A stretch of 64,000 bases of DNA from Ceratopteris richardii (taxonomy: Eukaryota > Streptophyta > Polypodiopsida > Polypodiales > Pteridaceae): assembly GCA_020310875.1 (NCBI GenBank), contig CM035432.1, positions 94,208,467 through 94,272,466 of the forward strand. The letters run 5' to 3'. The notes below the pieces were generated by a model. That model was not told where the DNA came from and ran no database searches. It worked only from the letters and a program-made list of their open reading frames with translations. Below are positions 33,493 through 44,690 of this stretch, in pieces; within the stretch, counting starts at the first letter, position 1; each line of letters begins with the position of its first letter. A program made the position numbers and the translations under genes.

Positions 33493-33806
33493 CATGGCAT
33501 TATTCATAATTATACTGGAGTGTATATGGTGAAAATTCTTTTATGCATGGAGATTGACGCACCTACACATATTCTCATTGATAATCAGAGTGCATTACCT
33601 ATTACAAGAAATCGGATGTTTCATGCACACACAAAACACGTTGAGGTTCATTATCATTATGTAAGAGAGTGCTTTCATGCTAGAGATGTTTATTTGGTAT
33701 ATGTGCATACACAAGATAATGTGGCAGACATATTCACCAAAGCTCTTCCACAAGAAACATTTGAAGTTTTTTGCAAAGCTTTAGGCTTATTATGTTGGGA
33801 GGATTG
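33493..33806 (+). pseudogene. Copia RNase H C-terminal fragment
   Basis: Plus-strand frame: LIDNQSALPITRNRMFHAHTKHVEVHYHYVRE, VHTQDNVADIFTKALPQETFE, GLLCWED, stop at 33804-33806. This is the end of a copia RNase H close to element G. It has the catalytic Asp in IDNQS. The left part was replaced by the LTR at 33259-33492. Confidence 0.82.
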
Positions 33807-34330
33807 ATGTGAAACTCCCTTTATATGTTCATATCATTTGATCGATGGGGGATTTCTACACTTATGTGTTCCTTTTTGGGTAAAGGTTTTCCTCCTATGT
33901 AAGCACATATACATGATATATGCATGTGGTGGTACATTGTACTTAGGGATCCATGTATAGCTCTGACTTTATTTATTCTCATATCATTGATCATGTATCA
34001 ACAAACAAAGAGCTCTTCCAACCATCATGTGCCTTTGTGCTTTGATCTTCTTCTTCTTCACACTTGTGCATACTTCTATTTGTGATTCCCCTCTCACTTA
34101 CATACCCAAAAATAATTTGATTGATATCTTCTATATATTGAACATTTAAAGGAAAGATAGTGTAGATCCTATGTATATTGCTTTGGATTTGTATTTATTT
34201 AATAAGATTTTTTAATATTCTTTTAAACTCCGTATTACACTTTGCCATTTGTTCCAAGAATTAATAATAGATTTTATAATGTTTCTTTGCTAGTGAAGGG
34301 TAGATCATCTCTACGTATATAGTTTACTTT
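33807..34330 (+). repeat. LTR-like 3' flank with repeat Y
   Basis: A purine run gatgggggatt at 33841-33851 could be the polypurine tract of the fragment to the left, with an LTR after it, but no clear end is seen. 34130-34330 (repeat Y) recurs at 54450-54650, sharing gattgatatct…atattgaa, ggaaagatagtgtagat and gatcatctct. Confidence 0.55.
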
Positions 34331-34357
34331 TTTAACTTACCCCCTCTAGTCGGGGGT

Positions 34358-34675
34358 TGACAATATCAAATTTCTGATTAGTTCTTTAACAATGGACCAT
34401 TTAAGCACTTAACCCTTTTTAAGAAGGGGACCCTTTGATTTTGATAAATCTTGATCAATGTTCACTAATCTTAAGCTTGATCAATGTTAACCCTTCTAAG
34501 GGTATCTTGTTTTTCACATGGTTGGGGGTGGCCCACATGGTGGATCACTCTCCACCATGTGGCGCATCCCCTCGAGATGGGGATGGGCACATATATACAT
34601 ACGTACATACACTCATACCCATGTATAAGGATAAGGCTCACATCAAAGCTACTTGGGGAGCAGATAAGGGTAACA
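34358..34675 (-). repeat. Probable 3' LTR of copia G
   Basis: Plus strand tgacaatatc … gataagggtaaca. Directly inside it lies aaacccccctagattgg, the complement of a polypurine tract like that of B and F, and then the end of RNase H. The outer end is a guess from the TG…CA rule. It contains a perfect 12-bp hairpin at 34533-34562. Confidence 0.62.
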
Positions 34676-34719
34676 AACCCCCCTAGATTGGATGATATGA
34701 ACACATATGAGAAAAAAGA

Positions 34720-34966
34720 GATCAATTCCTACAAGGCAATAAACCTAAAGCTTTGTGAAAAGCTTCTAGCTTTTCGCGTGGAAGAGATTTGTTGAATATG
34801 TGTGCCAAATTATCTTATGTAGGCACATATACCAAACCAATATCTCCTGCATGAAAATCTCTCCCACATAGTGATAATGCACCTCAATATGTTTGTTTTG
34901 TGCATGAAACACTAGGTTTCGTGCAACAATCAATGCACTCTAACTATTAGTGAGAACATGCATAGC
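34720..34966 (-). pseudogene. Copia G RNase H end
   Basis: Minus-strand remains of ALIVARNLVFHAQNKHIEVHYHYVGERF and of the DLFTKALP-like tail in shifted frames. The last five bases (atagc, 34962-34966) are the left target duplication of copia F. Confidence 0.8.
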
Positions 34967-35196
34967 TGTTGATATATTTAGGTAGTGATGTGTGTGAACA
35001 CTCTAGGACCGCCGAGGCACTTTTTTCCCTCTTTAGGAGGTTTTTTTCCCCCGGCTTGTATATACGCCTATTGCCCTAATGGGCTACTTATCTTTGTACA
35101 TTCTCTAGTAATACATTCAGTCTTGTGTGTTGTGCTCCAAGCTTCTTCCTCTTCCTTGTGCTGTTCGCGTGCTTCTGCAGACGTCTAACTCCAACA
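34967..35196 (+). repeat. 5' LTR of copia F
   Basis: tgttgatata … ctaactccaaca, 230 bp. Contains the TATA-like gtatatacgcc near 35058. Differs from the 3' LTR at three C/T or G/A sites. Confidence 0.97.
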
Positions 35197-35198
35197 AT

Positions 35199-35210
35199 TG
35201 GTATCAGAGC
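35199..35210 (+). promoter_or_regulatory. Primer-binding site of copia F
   Basis: tggtatcagagc, two bases after the LTR end, complementary to tRNA-iMet. Confidence 0.97.
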
Positions 35211-35551
35211 AGGTCGTTGATTCTTCTAGGGCGCCGTCGACACTCCTCCGTTTGCAGTCTCAGATTCGCACAAAATTTGGTGAGCATACTCAGGGTGTTT
35301 TCGAGATCAAAACAGCTTCGCTATGTGGTGCCGAAATCGCGATCTGAGCTCGTTTCGGCCTCCGAACACACTATCACAGTGCTTGTGCAGGCTATTTCTT
35401 CCTTTTGTGCCAAAGGTATATACCAGTTTCTGTTTGCCAGTTTAAGCGTCTCGAAGTCGGCTACAGGTCTAGCAGAACTCGTCTGGGCAGTTCTGTTCAA
35501 CTTTTTGAGATACAGTCAATTTTCTACATCAAGGTATTTTAGTCACCGGCC

Positions 35552-36400
35552 ATGGCTGAAAGCAGTGATGTATTCCGTATGTTGGCTGTTGAGGATAAGT
35601 TGGATGGTACCAACTACCCATTATGGGCTTATATGATGCGACATGTACTGGTTGCAAAAGGATTGTGGAACATTGTGCAGGGTGTTGAAAGACGTCCTGT
35701 TACACCTGTAACGACAGGTACTGCAAATACAGGTGTTGGAGCTGACGAAGATGGTGTTGAAGATGATATTCCGCAGATTCCTGTTCGTGCTGCTGTTTCT
35801 GTTGCACCTACTGCAGAGCAGATTCGTTGGGATGGCAGAGATGCCCAGGCACATGCATTGATAGCTTTGTCTGTCAAACGTGCCATTATTCCTCACATTC
35901 GCTCTTGCAGAACAGCAAAGGATGCTTGGGATACACTTACCACTTTGTACCAGGCTAGGAATGAGGCTCGTGTTGCTTACCTCCGAAAACAGTTGGAGAG
36001 TGAGCACATGAATGAAGGTGATTTGATGGACAATTTTCTTACAAAGATCAAAGACCTGAAGGAACAATTGATTTCTGCTGATGAGGTTATACCAGATAGC
36101 TCACTTGTGTAGACCGTTCTGAATGGCCTTCCTGATTCATATCAGAGTTTTGCCTCTACTCTTCGATTGATGATGAAAGGCAATCGGAATGCCTTGTCAT
36201 TTGAGGAATTAGTCTCTGTTCTGTTGCAGGAAGATCAGTCCAGGTAGAACACGTCCATTATGCGTGTTGCAGATCAAGCTTTCCTGGCTAGTCAGAAGGG
36301 CAAAGGAAAATGGAGCTCTTCTACTAGCAAGCAGAAATCTGCAAATGCTACACAATCGAAGAACCAGGATAAAGATGAGAAGAAATCAGAAAAGCAGAAA
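35552..36400 (+). pseudogene. Copia F gag
   Basis: ATG at 35552 (MAESSDVFRMLAVEDKLDG) follows a 340-base leader. The frame is the same through 36110-36112 (TAG) and 36245-36247 (TAG) and then runs on into zinc knuckle and pol. UBN2-type gag motifs: YPLWAYMMRHVL, HIRSCRTAKDAWDTL, LRKQLESEHMNEGD, SLVxTVLNGLPDSYQ, then a Lys-rich segment before the CCHC knuckle. Both TAGs lie where copy B has CAG. Otherwise gag is intact. Confidence 0.93.
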
Positions 36401-37618
36401 TTGTTCTGCAAGTACTGTAAAGGAAATGATCATATTATAAAGAACTGTCCAAAACTGGCTGCTAAAGAGGCAGAGAAGAAAGAGGCTGGAATGGTTGTTG
36501 CAGATGCCTCTACACCAAAAACAGAGTCTGCAAATCTTGTGCAGGAAGAAGAATGGGCGTTTACTACTGTTTGCAGTTTTGACCCATCTTCTCATGATCA
36601 GTGCATGTCTGCAATAGACTCAGATGTTTGGTACTTTGACAGTGGGGCAACCAAACATATTACCTCGCAGCGCAGTTTCTTCTCTTCACTCGAGCCTGCC
36701 CCTACAGGGAATACTGTCACATGCGCCAATAACTCCTCTTATCCTGTTATGGGAGTTGGTAAGATCATTCTGACTACTGCTGATGGTAGTTCTTTCACTT
36801 TGTCAGATGCTTTATTTGTGCCAGGGATAAAAAAGAACCTGTTATCAGTTTCTGCATTAGCCAAGATTGGCTTGGTTGTGAAATTTGTTGATGACAGGTG
36901 TACAGTCCATGATCTCTCAAATGGCGATGTGATTATTGCTTCTGGCATTTTATGTCGTGGGTTGTATAAGCTCATAGACTATGAAAAATCAGTGAATGAT
37001 TCGGCATGTGCAGTTCATGATTCTCAGGCTATGTCAGATGCAAAGCTTTGGCATGCACGCTTTGGTCATCTGAATTTTGCTAGTTTGTTACGCCTGCAGA
37101 AATCTGAAATGGTGTCCTCTTTGCCCAAACTTGAGGCACCTGGAAAACATGTTTGTGAAGGCTGTATTTTGGGCAAAATGCAGCGTTCTTCCTTTCCAAA
37201 AGATGGTTCAGTTCGGGCTATGCAGAAATTGAAGCTTGTACATAGTGATGTCTGTGGTCCTATGCAGACACCCTCTTTTGGAAATTACCTTTACTTCGTG
37301 ACTTTCATTGATGATTTTTCCAGGCATGCATGGGTATATCCACTCAAAGCAAAGTCCAAAGTGTTCATGTGCTTCAAACAGTTTTTGGTTTTGGCTGAAA
37401 ATCTGTCAGCATGTAAAATGGGCACCCTCCGTTCTGATCGAGGGGGGGAATATATGTCTTCAGATTTTAATGCATTTCTGGCTGAACGTGGGATAAAACA
37501 CCAGTGTACAGTGCCGTATACACCTCAACAGAATGGAGTTGCTGAACGAAAGAACAGGTCACTCATGGAGATGGCGAGGTGCATGGTCAAAAGTCAGGCT
37601 TTACCACATAGTTTCTAG
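36260..37618 (+). pseudogene. Copia F zinc knuckle, protease and integrase core
   Basis: A 452-codon open stretch: Lys-rich gag end, CCHC knuckle (CKYCKGNDHIIKNC), protease (WYFDSGATKHITSQ), the HHCC zinc region (HARFGHLNFASLL, CEGCILGKM) and integrase catalytic residues in VHSDVCGP, LRSDRGGEYMSS and NGVAERKNRSLMEMAR. It ends at a TAG (37616-37618) where copy B has TGG. The protease would cut the polyprotein and the integrase insert the cDNA. All catalytic residues are present. Confidence 0.95.
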
Positions 37619-39800
37619 CTTGAGGCTGTCATGTGTGCAGCATATGTACTGAACAGGTGTCCCACGAAAGCGTTGCAGTCTATCACTCCATATGAGGCTT
37701 GGCATGACCGCAAGCCATCTGTTGCTCATCTGCGTGTTTTTGGTTGTTTGGCATATGCATTAGTGCCTGAACAACATCGCAGAAAATTGGATGATAAGGC
37801 AGTAAAATGTATTTTTGTTGGGTACAGTTCTGAAAGTAAAGGCTATCGTCTGTATCATCCACAGACTAAACGCATTCTGGTTAGCCGTGATGTTGTCTTT
37901 GTGGAAGATGCTATTCAGCCATTGCTTTCATGTACTAAGGAGACATCTGTTAGCTCCAAAGACATGTATGATACTTTGATGCCTCTTTTTACAGGTGGAC
38001 AGGCTAGCGCTGGTCCTACAGAGGCAACTTCTCAGCCTTTGCAGGTTTCATATGATGATGCAGATCATGCCATTTCTGATGCAGATTTACATGATGCACT
38101 TGTTGATGAGAGAGCTGATATTGAACAGGCAAAAACTATGCCAAAATGGCTGGTGCAGACTTTGCGTGACAGCAAATTAGATGCACCTTTGTCATATCGT
38201 ACTCGTTCAGGCTCTCATAGTACCTCCTTTGCATCAGATTGCTATGCTATGGCTGCATCTAGTCTCTGTGATGAGAATGAGCCTGTTTCTTTTGATGAAG
38301 CACAAAATTCAGAAAATTGGATGGCTGCTATGCAATCTGAATATGATGCTATAATGAAGAATGGTACATGGTCTTTATGTGACTTGCCTCCTGGCAAGAA
38401 GGCCATTGGCACTAAGTGGGTATACAAGCTGAAGCGTAAACCTGATGGTACAGTTGACAGGTATAAGGCTAGGCTTGTTGCAAAGGGTTATGCGCAGGAA
38501 AGAGGCATTGATTTTGATGAGACATTTGCACCTACATGCCGTATGACTACTGTTCGGAGCATTTGTGCACTTGAAGCCCATCATGTTGGACATTAAAACA
38601 GCATTTCTGAATGGTGACTTGCATGAAGAAGTGTATGTTTTTCAGCCCCGTGGCTTTGTGCAGAAAGGGCATGAAAACCAGGTGTGCAGGTTAAAGAAGG
38701 CGTTATATGGTTTAAAGCAAGCACCACGTGCTTGGTATGAGAAAATACATGCCTATCTGATTGCACATGGTTTTGAGAACAGTCCAACTGAAAGCACCTT
38801 ATATGTTAAGCGTGCTAATGATGTGCTTTTGATCATTGTTGTCTATGTAGACGACATGCTGCTCACTGGTCCTCTTGAGAAGCATATTGCTGATTTCAAG
38901 GCTGATTTGCATGCCTCATTTGAGATGTCTGATTTGGGGCATTTGCATCACTATTTGGGCATTCAGTTTATGCAAGTTGATGGTGGAATGGCTTTGTGTC
39001 AAACGAAATATATTGACACATTATTGCAGCGTTTTGGCCTTGAAGACTGTAAGCCTATTGCCACTCCTATGGCGACAGGTTTACGATTGAGTCTTCATGA
39101 TGCTGGAGATGCATTTGATGCTGTTCTCTATCAGCAGGCTGTTGGATGCTTGATTTACTTATGCATTACTCGGCCAGATATTCAGTTTGCTGTCTCACAG
39201 ATGAGCAGGTTTATGCATTGCCCAGGAGTCACACATTGGAAAGCGGTTAAGCGCATCTTTCGCTACTTGAGTGGTACTCGGCTACTTGGGTTGTTTTATC
39301 CCAAGGGGGGATCACTACCGCCAGATTTGCATGCTTTTTCTGACTCAGATTGGGCTGGTTGCTATGACACTCGTGTGTCCACGAGTGGTTTTTGCTTCAT
39401 GCTTGGTAGCTCATGTATATCTTGGTTGAGCAAGAAGCAGCCTACTGTGGCCACTTCCAGTTGTGAGGCTGAGTATAGGGCAGCTTTCACAGCGATTGTT
39501 GAGTGTGTGTGGCTCAGACGCCTTATGGCTGATTTGGGTGTTGGCCAGTCTTCTGCCACCACCATCTTCACTGACAGTCAGAGCGCATTGGCAGTTGCGA
39601 GGAACCCTGTGTTCCATGCTCGCACTAAGCACATTGAGGTGCATTATCACTATGTCAGGGAGAGGTTCTCTGCTGGGGAGATCAGCTTGGCATATGTGCC
39701 CACGCAGGAGAACATTGCAGACCTTTTCACGAAGGCTCTGCCTAGGGAGAAGTTTGAAGCTTTCCGCAAAGCTTTGGGCTTACTTCCTTTTGTGGAGTGA
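37619..39800 (+). pseudogene. Copia F integrase end, reverse transcriptase and RNase H
   Basis: The gag-pol frame continues to 38596 (VFGCLAYALVPEQHRRKLD, VSRDVVFVED, GTKWVYKLKRKPDG, ATCRMTTVRSIC). A 17-bp deletion between two gttgga copies near 38585 then shifts the frame. The rest, in the new frame to 39800, holds [19 protein letters not shown] at 38844-38855, YLGIQFMQ, and RNase H (FSDSDWAGC, SSCEAEYRA, FTDSQSA, DLFTKALP). Catalytic residues of both enzymes are intact; the single shift breaks the polyprotein. Confidence 0.95.
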
Positions 39801-39864
39801 TTTCCACATAGCTCGGCACTTCCTTATACATGAGTGCCAGCTCCTTGTTCACCGCATCACTCCC

Positions 39865-39874
39865 AGGGGGGATT
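39865..39874 (+). promoter_or_regulatory. Polypurine tract of copia F
   Basis: aggggggatt immediately before the 3' LTR; primer for plus-strand DNA synthesis. Confidence 0.93.
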
Positions 39875-40104
39875 TGTTGATATATTTAGGTAGTGATGTG
39901 TGTGAACACTCTAGGACCGCCGGGGCACTTTTTTCCCTCTTTAGGAGGCTTTTTTCCCCCGGCTTGTATATACGCCTATTGCCCTAATGGGCTACTTATC
40001 TTTGTACATTCTCTAGTAATACATTCAGTCTTGTGTGTTGTGCTCCAAGCTTCTTCCTCTTCCTTGTGCTGTTCGCGTGCTTCCGCAGACGTCTAACTCC
40101 AACA
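39875..40104 (+). repeat. 3' LTR of copia F
   Basis: tgttgatata … ctaactccaaca, 230 bp, followed by the target duplication atagc. Confidence 0.97.
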
Positions 40105-41756
40105 ATAGCAACATCAATCTCCATGCAAAGATCCATCAATAGGAATCTCAGCCATGTACACTCCACTGTAGTTGTGAGTACTCCCTTGTACTCAACTTCA
40201 CAACTCCATCTCACCATCGTACGTGGCTTCTTACTCAACCAAGATATGCATGAGTCTCCAAGGAAAAAGCAATCACCAGTAGTGGACACACCCCTATCGT
40301 AACAACCAACCCAATCACTATTTGTAAAGCATGCAAGCATGGCTGAATATCTCTGTCATAAAAGAGACATAAACTCAAAGTGCGTTGGAGATATCTAAAC
40401 ACACATTTCACCACTTACCGATGCTTAGTGTGAGGGCTATGTATGAATCAAAATCAACTAGGAAAAGCATTCTCTATATCTGGCCTTATGTTACATGCAT
40501 ATATAAGACATCCCATAGCTTGTTGATAAAGAGGTGTCAAATTCATCACTAGAAACCTCAACTAAAAAACCTAAATCTTGTCTCAATTGGTGTAAACATT
40601 GGCTTCCAATCGTCAAAGTCAAAACGTTGAAGTAAATTTTCAACATATTTTTGTTGATGCATAAAAATTATAGTCTTGATGCATACAAACTAGATCCCAA
40701 GATGGTCGTTCAAGATCAAGATAGGTGACATCAAAAGTATGCTACAAATCAGCAATATGGAGGTCAAGTTTTGCATCACATAATAATATGTCATCAACAT
40801 ATAGAACAAGCATAGTAAGATCAGCCCCATCTTTACATACATAGAGTGTGCTTTCAATTGAACTAAATATGAAGCCAAGAGCAATCAACTGCTTATGAAT
40901 TTTCTTATGCCATGCACATGGAGCTTGCTTGAGACCATACAAGGCTTTATGCAAGTGACAAACCATATGATCTTCCTTGTTCATGGCAAATCTAGGAGGT
41001 TGCTTCACATAAAACTCTTCTTGTAAGTCACCACTCAAGAAAGCTTTTTTTATGTCCAATTGATGTACTTTCAAACCTTATTGGGTAGCTAATGCGACCA
41101 TGGTAAAAATGATAGTCATGTGTGAAGTAGGTGCAAACGTTTTCTCATAGCCAATGCCTTATTGTTGCTCATATGCTTTGACAACAAATCTAGCTTTGTA
41201 GTGATCAATGCTATCATCTAGATTTCTCTTATTCTTGTAAACCCACTTTCTACCACTCACACTTTCTCCTTTTGGCAATTCATAACTCCCAAGTACCATT
41301 TCTATGTATGGAATCCATTTTTTATTGCATAGCACTCATCCAATGTGGATCGTTACATGCATCTTCAAATGTAAGTGGCTCTTCATTAAATGATGTTGCA
41401 ATAAGAGAATAATCCACGAAATTACATAATGCATGTAGAGAGCTTGATCTTGTTCTACCAAGTAAAGGTGCACTCAATTTGCTGTCCTACAAAGTTTGTT
41501 TCAACCACTTTGGCATACTTTGTGTACTCCTTATAGACATGCATTCATTATTTCATACGTCATCACCATGGATATCCTGCAAGGGCTAAATTTCATGCTC
41601 ATTTTAAGCCATATTTTGAAGCAAATGTTCAGCCATATGTGGTTAGAAATTTCTAGTAGTTTTGACCATTTTTGAATGAAAAATTACAACCATGTTAGGA
41701 TGGGCATTCTTTGCATTTTCATCTTTATTTTGCTAGAAGTTTTCATCCCTTCAAGC
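40105..41756 (-). pseudogene. Copia G reverse transcriptase and RNase H start
   Basis: Minus strand: RT motifs WVYK region near 41240, [48 protein letters not shown] (YVDD kept, near 40793-40804), then after several stops RNase H: FTNSDWVGCYDRGVST, SCISWLSKKP, CEVEYKGVL. The first RNase H Asp is preserved but the frame is broken in at least four places. Both ends are insertion points: atagc on the left (copia F), caagc on the right (copia H). Confidence 0.86.
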
Positions 41757-41986
41757 TGTTGGAGTTAGACGTCTGTGGAAGCACGCGAACAGCACAAGGA
41801 AGAAGAAGAAGCTTAGAGCACAACACACAATACTGAATGTATTACTAGAGAATGTACAAAGATAAGTGGCCCATTAGGGCAATAGGCATATGTACAAGCC
41901 GGGGGAAAAAAACCTCATAAAGAGGGAAAAAAGTGCCCTGGCGGTCCCAGTGTGTTCACACACATCACTACCTAAATATATCAACA
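41757..41986 (-). repeat. 3' LTR of copia H
   Basis: tgttggagttag … atatatcaaca, 230 bp; complement of a polypurine tract (aataccccctggga) follows at 41987. Confidence 0.95.
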
Positions 41987-42060
41987 AATACCCCCTGGGA
42001 GTGATGCGGTGAACAAGTAACTGGCACTCATGTGTAAGGAACTGCCAAGCTATGTGGAAA

Positions 42061-43266
42061 TCACTCCACAAAAGGAAGTAAGCCCAAAGCTTTGCGGAAA
42101 GCTTCAAACTTCTCCCTAGGTAGAGCCTTCCTGAAAAGGTCTCCAATGTTCTCTTGCGTGGGCACATGCCAAGCTGATCTCCCCAGCAGAGAACCTCTCC
42201 CTGACATAATGATAATGCACCTCAATGTGCTTAGTGTGAGCATGGAACACAGGGTTCCTCGCAACTGTCAATGCGCTCTGCGTCTTAGTAAAGATGTCGG
42301 TGGTAGAAGTCTGACCAACACCCAAATCAGCCATAAGGCATCTGAGCCACACACACTCAACAGTAGCTATGAAATCTGCCCTATACGCATCCTCACAACT
42401 CGAAGTGGCCACAGTAGGCTGCTTCTTGCTCAACCAAGATATACGTGAGCTACCAAGCATGAAGCAAAAGCCACTACTGGACACACGAGTGTCATAGCAA
42501 CCAACCAAATCAGAGTCAGAAAAAGCATGCAAATCTGGCGGTACTGAGACCCCCTTGGGATAAAACAATGCAAGTAGCTGAGTACCACTCAAGTAGCAAA
42601 AGATATGCTTAACTGCCTGCCAATGCTTGACTCCTAGGCAATGCATAAACCTGCTCATCTGTGAGACAGCAAACTGAATATCTGGCCGAGTAATGCATAA
42701 GTAAATCAGGCATCCAACAGCCTCCTGATAGAGAACAACATCAGATGCATCTCTAGCATCATGAAGACTCAATCGTAACCTGTCTCCATAGGAGTGGCAA
42801 TAGGCTTGCAGTCTCCAAGGCCAAAACGCTGCAATAATGTGTCAATATCTTTCGTTTGACACAATGCCATTCCACCATCAACTTGCATAAACTGAATGCC
42901 CAAATAGTGATGCAAATGCCCCAAATCAGACATCTCAAATGAGGCATGCAAATTAGCCTTAAAATCAGAAATATGCTTCTCAGTAGGACCAGTGAGCAAG
43001 ATGTCATCAACATAGACAACAATGATCAAAAGCACATCATTAGCACGCTTAACATATAAGGTGCTTTTGATTGGATTGTTCTCAAAACCATGTGCAATCA
43101 GATAGGCATGTATCTTCTCATACCAAGCACGTGGTGCTTGCTTTGATCCATATAATGCCTTCTTTAATCTGCACACCTCGTTTTCATGCCCTTTCTGCAC
43201 AAAGCCATGGGGTTGAGAAACATACACATCTTCATGCAAGTCACCATTCAGAAATGTTGTTTTAAT
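42061..43266 (-). pseudogene. Copia H RNase H and reverse transcriptase C-terminal part
   Basis: Minus-strand frames give [58 protein letters not shown], then RNase H with SDSDLVGCYDTRVSSSGF, SCEDAYRADF (the usual SCEAEYRA Glu is changed to Asp-Ala), FTKTQSAL in place of FTDSQSAL (the Asp is lost), and KHIEVHYHYV. Frame changes near 42775 and 42165. RNase H catalysis would be impaired. The 43266 edge is the insertion point of copia I. Confidence 0.9.
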
Positions 43267-43495
43267 TGTTGGAGATAGATGTCTGCGCAAGCACGCGAAC
43301 AACACAAGGAAGAAGAAGAAGCTTGGAGCACAAACACACAATATTGAATGTATTACTAGAGGATGTACAAAGATAAGTAGCCCATTAGGGCAATAGGCGT
43401 ATATACAAGCTGGGGGAAAAACCTCCTAAAGAGGGTAAAAAGTGCCCCGGCGGTCCTAGTGTGTTCACACACATCACTACCTAAATATATCAACA
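43267..43495 (-). repeat. 3' LTR of copia I
   Basis: tgttggagatag … atatatcaaca, 229 bp; complement of polypurine tract (aatcccccgtggga) follows. Confidence 0.95.
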
Positions 43496-43569
43496 AATCC
43501 CCCGTGGGAGTGATGTGGTGAACAAGGAGCTGGCACTCATGTATAAGGAAGTGCCAAGCTATGTGGAAA

Positions 43570-44177
43570 TCACTCCACAAAAGGAAGTAAGCCCAAAGCT
43601 TTGCAGAAACCTTCAAATTTCTCCCTAGGCAGAGCCTTCGTGAGAAGGTCTGCAATGTTCTCCTGCATGGGCACATATGCCAAGCTGATCTCCCCAGCAG
43701 AGAACCTCTCCCTGACATAGTGATAATGCACCTCAATGTGCTTAGTGGGAGCATGGAACAAAAGGTTCCTTGCAACTGCCAATGCGCTCTGACTGTCAGT
43801 GAAGATGGTGGTGGTAGAAGACTGGCCAACACCCAAATCAGCCATAAGGCGTCTGAGCCACACACACTCAACAGTCGCTGTGAAAGTTTCCCTATACTGA
43901 GCCTTAGAACTGGAAGTAGCCACAGTAGGCTGCTTCTTGCTCAACCAAGATATACATGAGCTACCAAGCATGAAGCAAAAACCACTGGTGGACACATAAG
44001 TGTCATAGCAACCAGCCCAATCCGAGTCAGAAAAAGCATGTAAATCTGACGGTAGTGATCCCCCCTTGGGATAAAACAACCCAAGTAGCCGAGCACCACT
44101 CAAGTAGCAAAAGATGCGCTTAACCGCCTTCCAATGCGTGACTTCTGGGCAATGCATAAACCTCCTTATCTGTGAGT
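43570..44177 (-). pseudogene. Copia I RNase H
   Basis: A 203-codon minus-strand frame: RRFMHCPEVTHWKAVKRIF, FSDSDWAGCYDTYVST, SCISWLSKKQP, FTDSQSALAVA, PTKHIEVHYHYV, DLLTKALP. The Glu of the usual SSCEAEYRA motif is lost (SSKAQYRET). It begins at the deletion junction instead of continuing from RT, so no functional RT-RNase H can be made. Confidence 0.9.
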
Positions 44178-44193
44178 CCAATGCGTGACTCCT

Positions 44194-44690
44194 GTAAAAA
44201 GAGGCATCAAAGTATCATACATGTCTTTGGAGCTAACAGATGTCTCCTTAGTACATGAAAGCAATGGTTGAATAGCATCTTCCACAAAGAAAACATCACG
44301 GCTAACCAAAATGGGTTTAGTCTGTGGATGATACAGAGGATAGCCTTTACTTTCAAAACTCTACCCAACAAAAATACATTTTATTGCCTTATCATCCAAT
44401 TTTCTCCGATGTTGTTCAGGTACTAGTGCATATGCCAAACAACCAAAAACACACAGATGAGCAAGAGATAGCTTGCGGTCATGCCAAGCCTCATATGGAG
44501 TGATAGACTGCAGCGCTTTAGTGGGACACCTGTTCAGTACATATGCTGCACACATGACAACCTCAAGCCAGAAACTATGTGGTAAAGCCTGACTCTTGAC
44601 CATGCACCTCGCCATCTCCATGAGTGACCTGTTCTTTCATTCAGCAAATCCATTCTGTTGAGGTGTATATGGCACTGTACACTGGTGTTT
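44194..44690 (-). pseudogene. Copia I integrase second half
   Basis: Minus strand: NRSLMEMARCMVKSQALPHSFW, CPTKALQSITPYEAWHD, VFGCLAYALVPEQHRRKLD, FVG, and the VSRDVVF-like region. Frames are broken by a stop after FVG (44361) and by the G-run shift at 44748. Contiguous with the upstream piece at 44690-45856. Confidence 0.88.

Larger units (their letters stand above)
34967..40104 (+). mobile_element. Ty1/copia retrotransposon F, 5.14 kb, young and full length
   Basis: Both LTRs, primer site, gag, protease, integrase, RT, RNase H and polypurine tract are present, with perfect 5-bp duplications atagc at 34962-34966 and 40105-40109. The LTRs differ at 3 of 230 positions by eye, so insertion was recent compared with B, H and I. 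It inserted into RNase H of copia G. Despite the near-identical LTRs the coding frame has three TAG stops and a 17-bp deletion, so it is probably non-autonomous. Confidence 0.98.

Noticed and set aside
34985..35636. Frames in the LTR and leader of copia F
   Set aside because: They repeat in every LTR copy of the family and have no domain; LTR and leader are non-coding.
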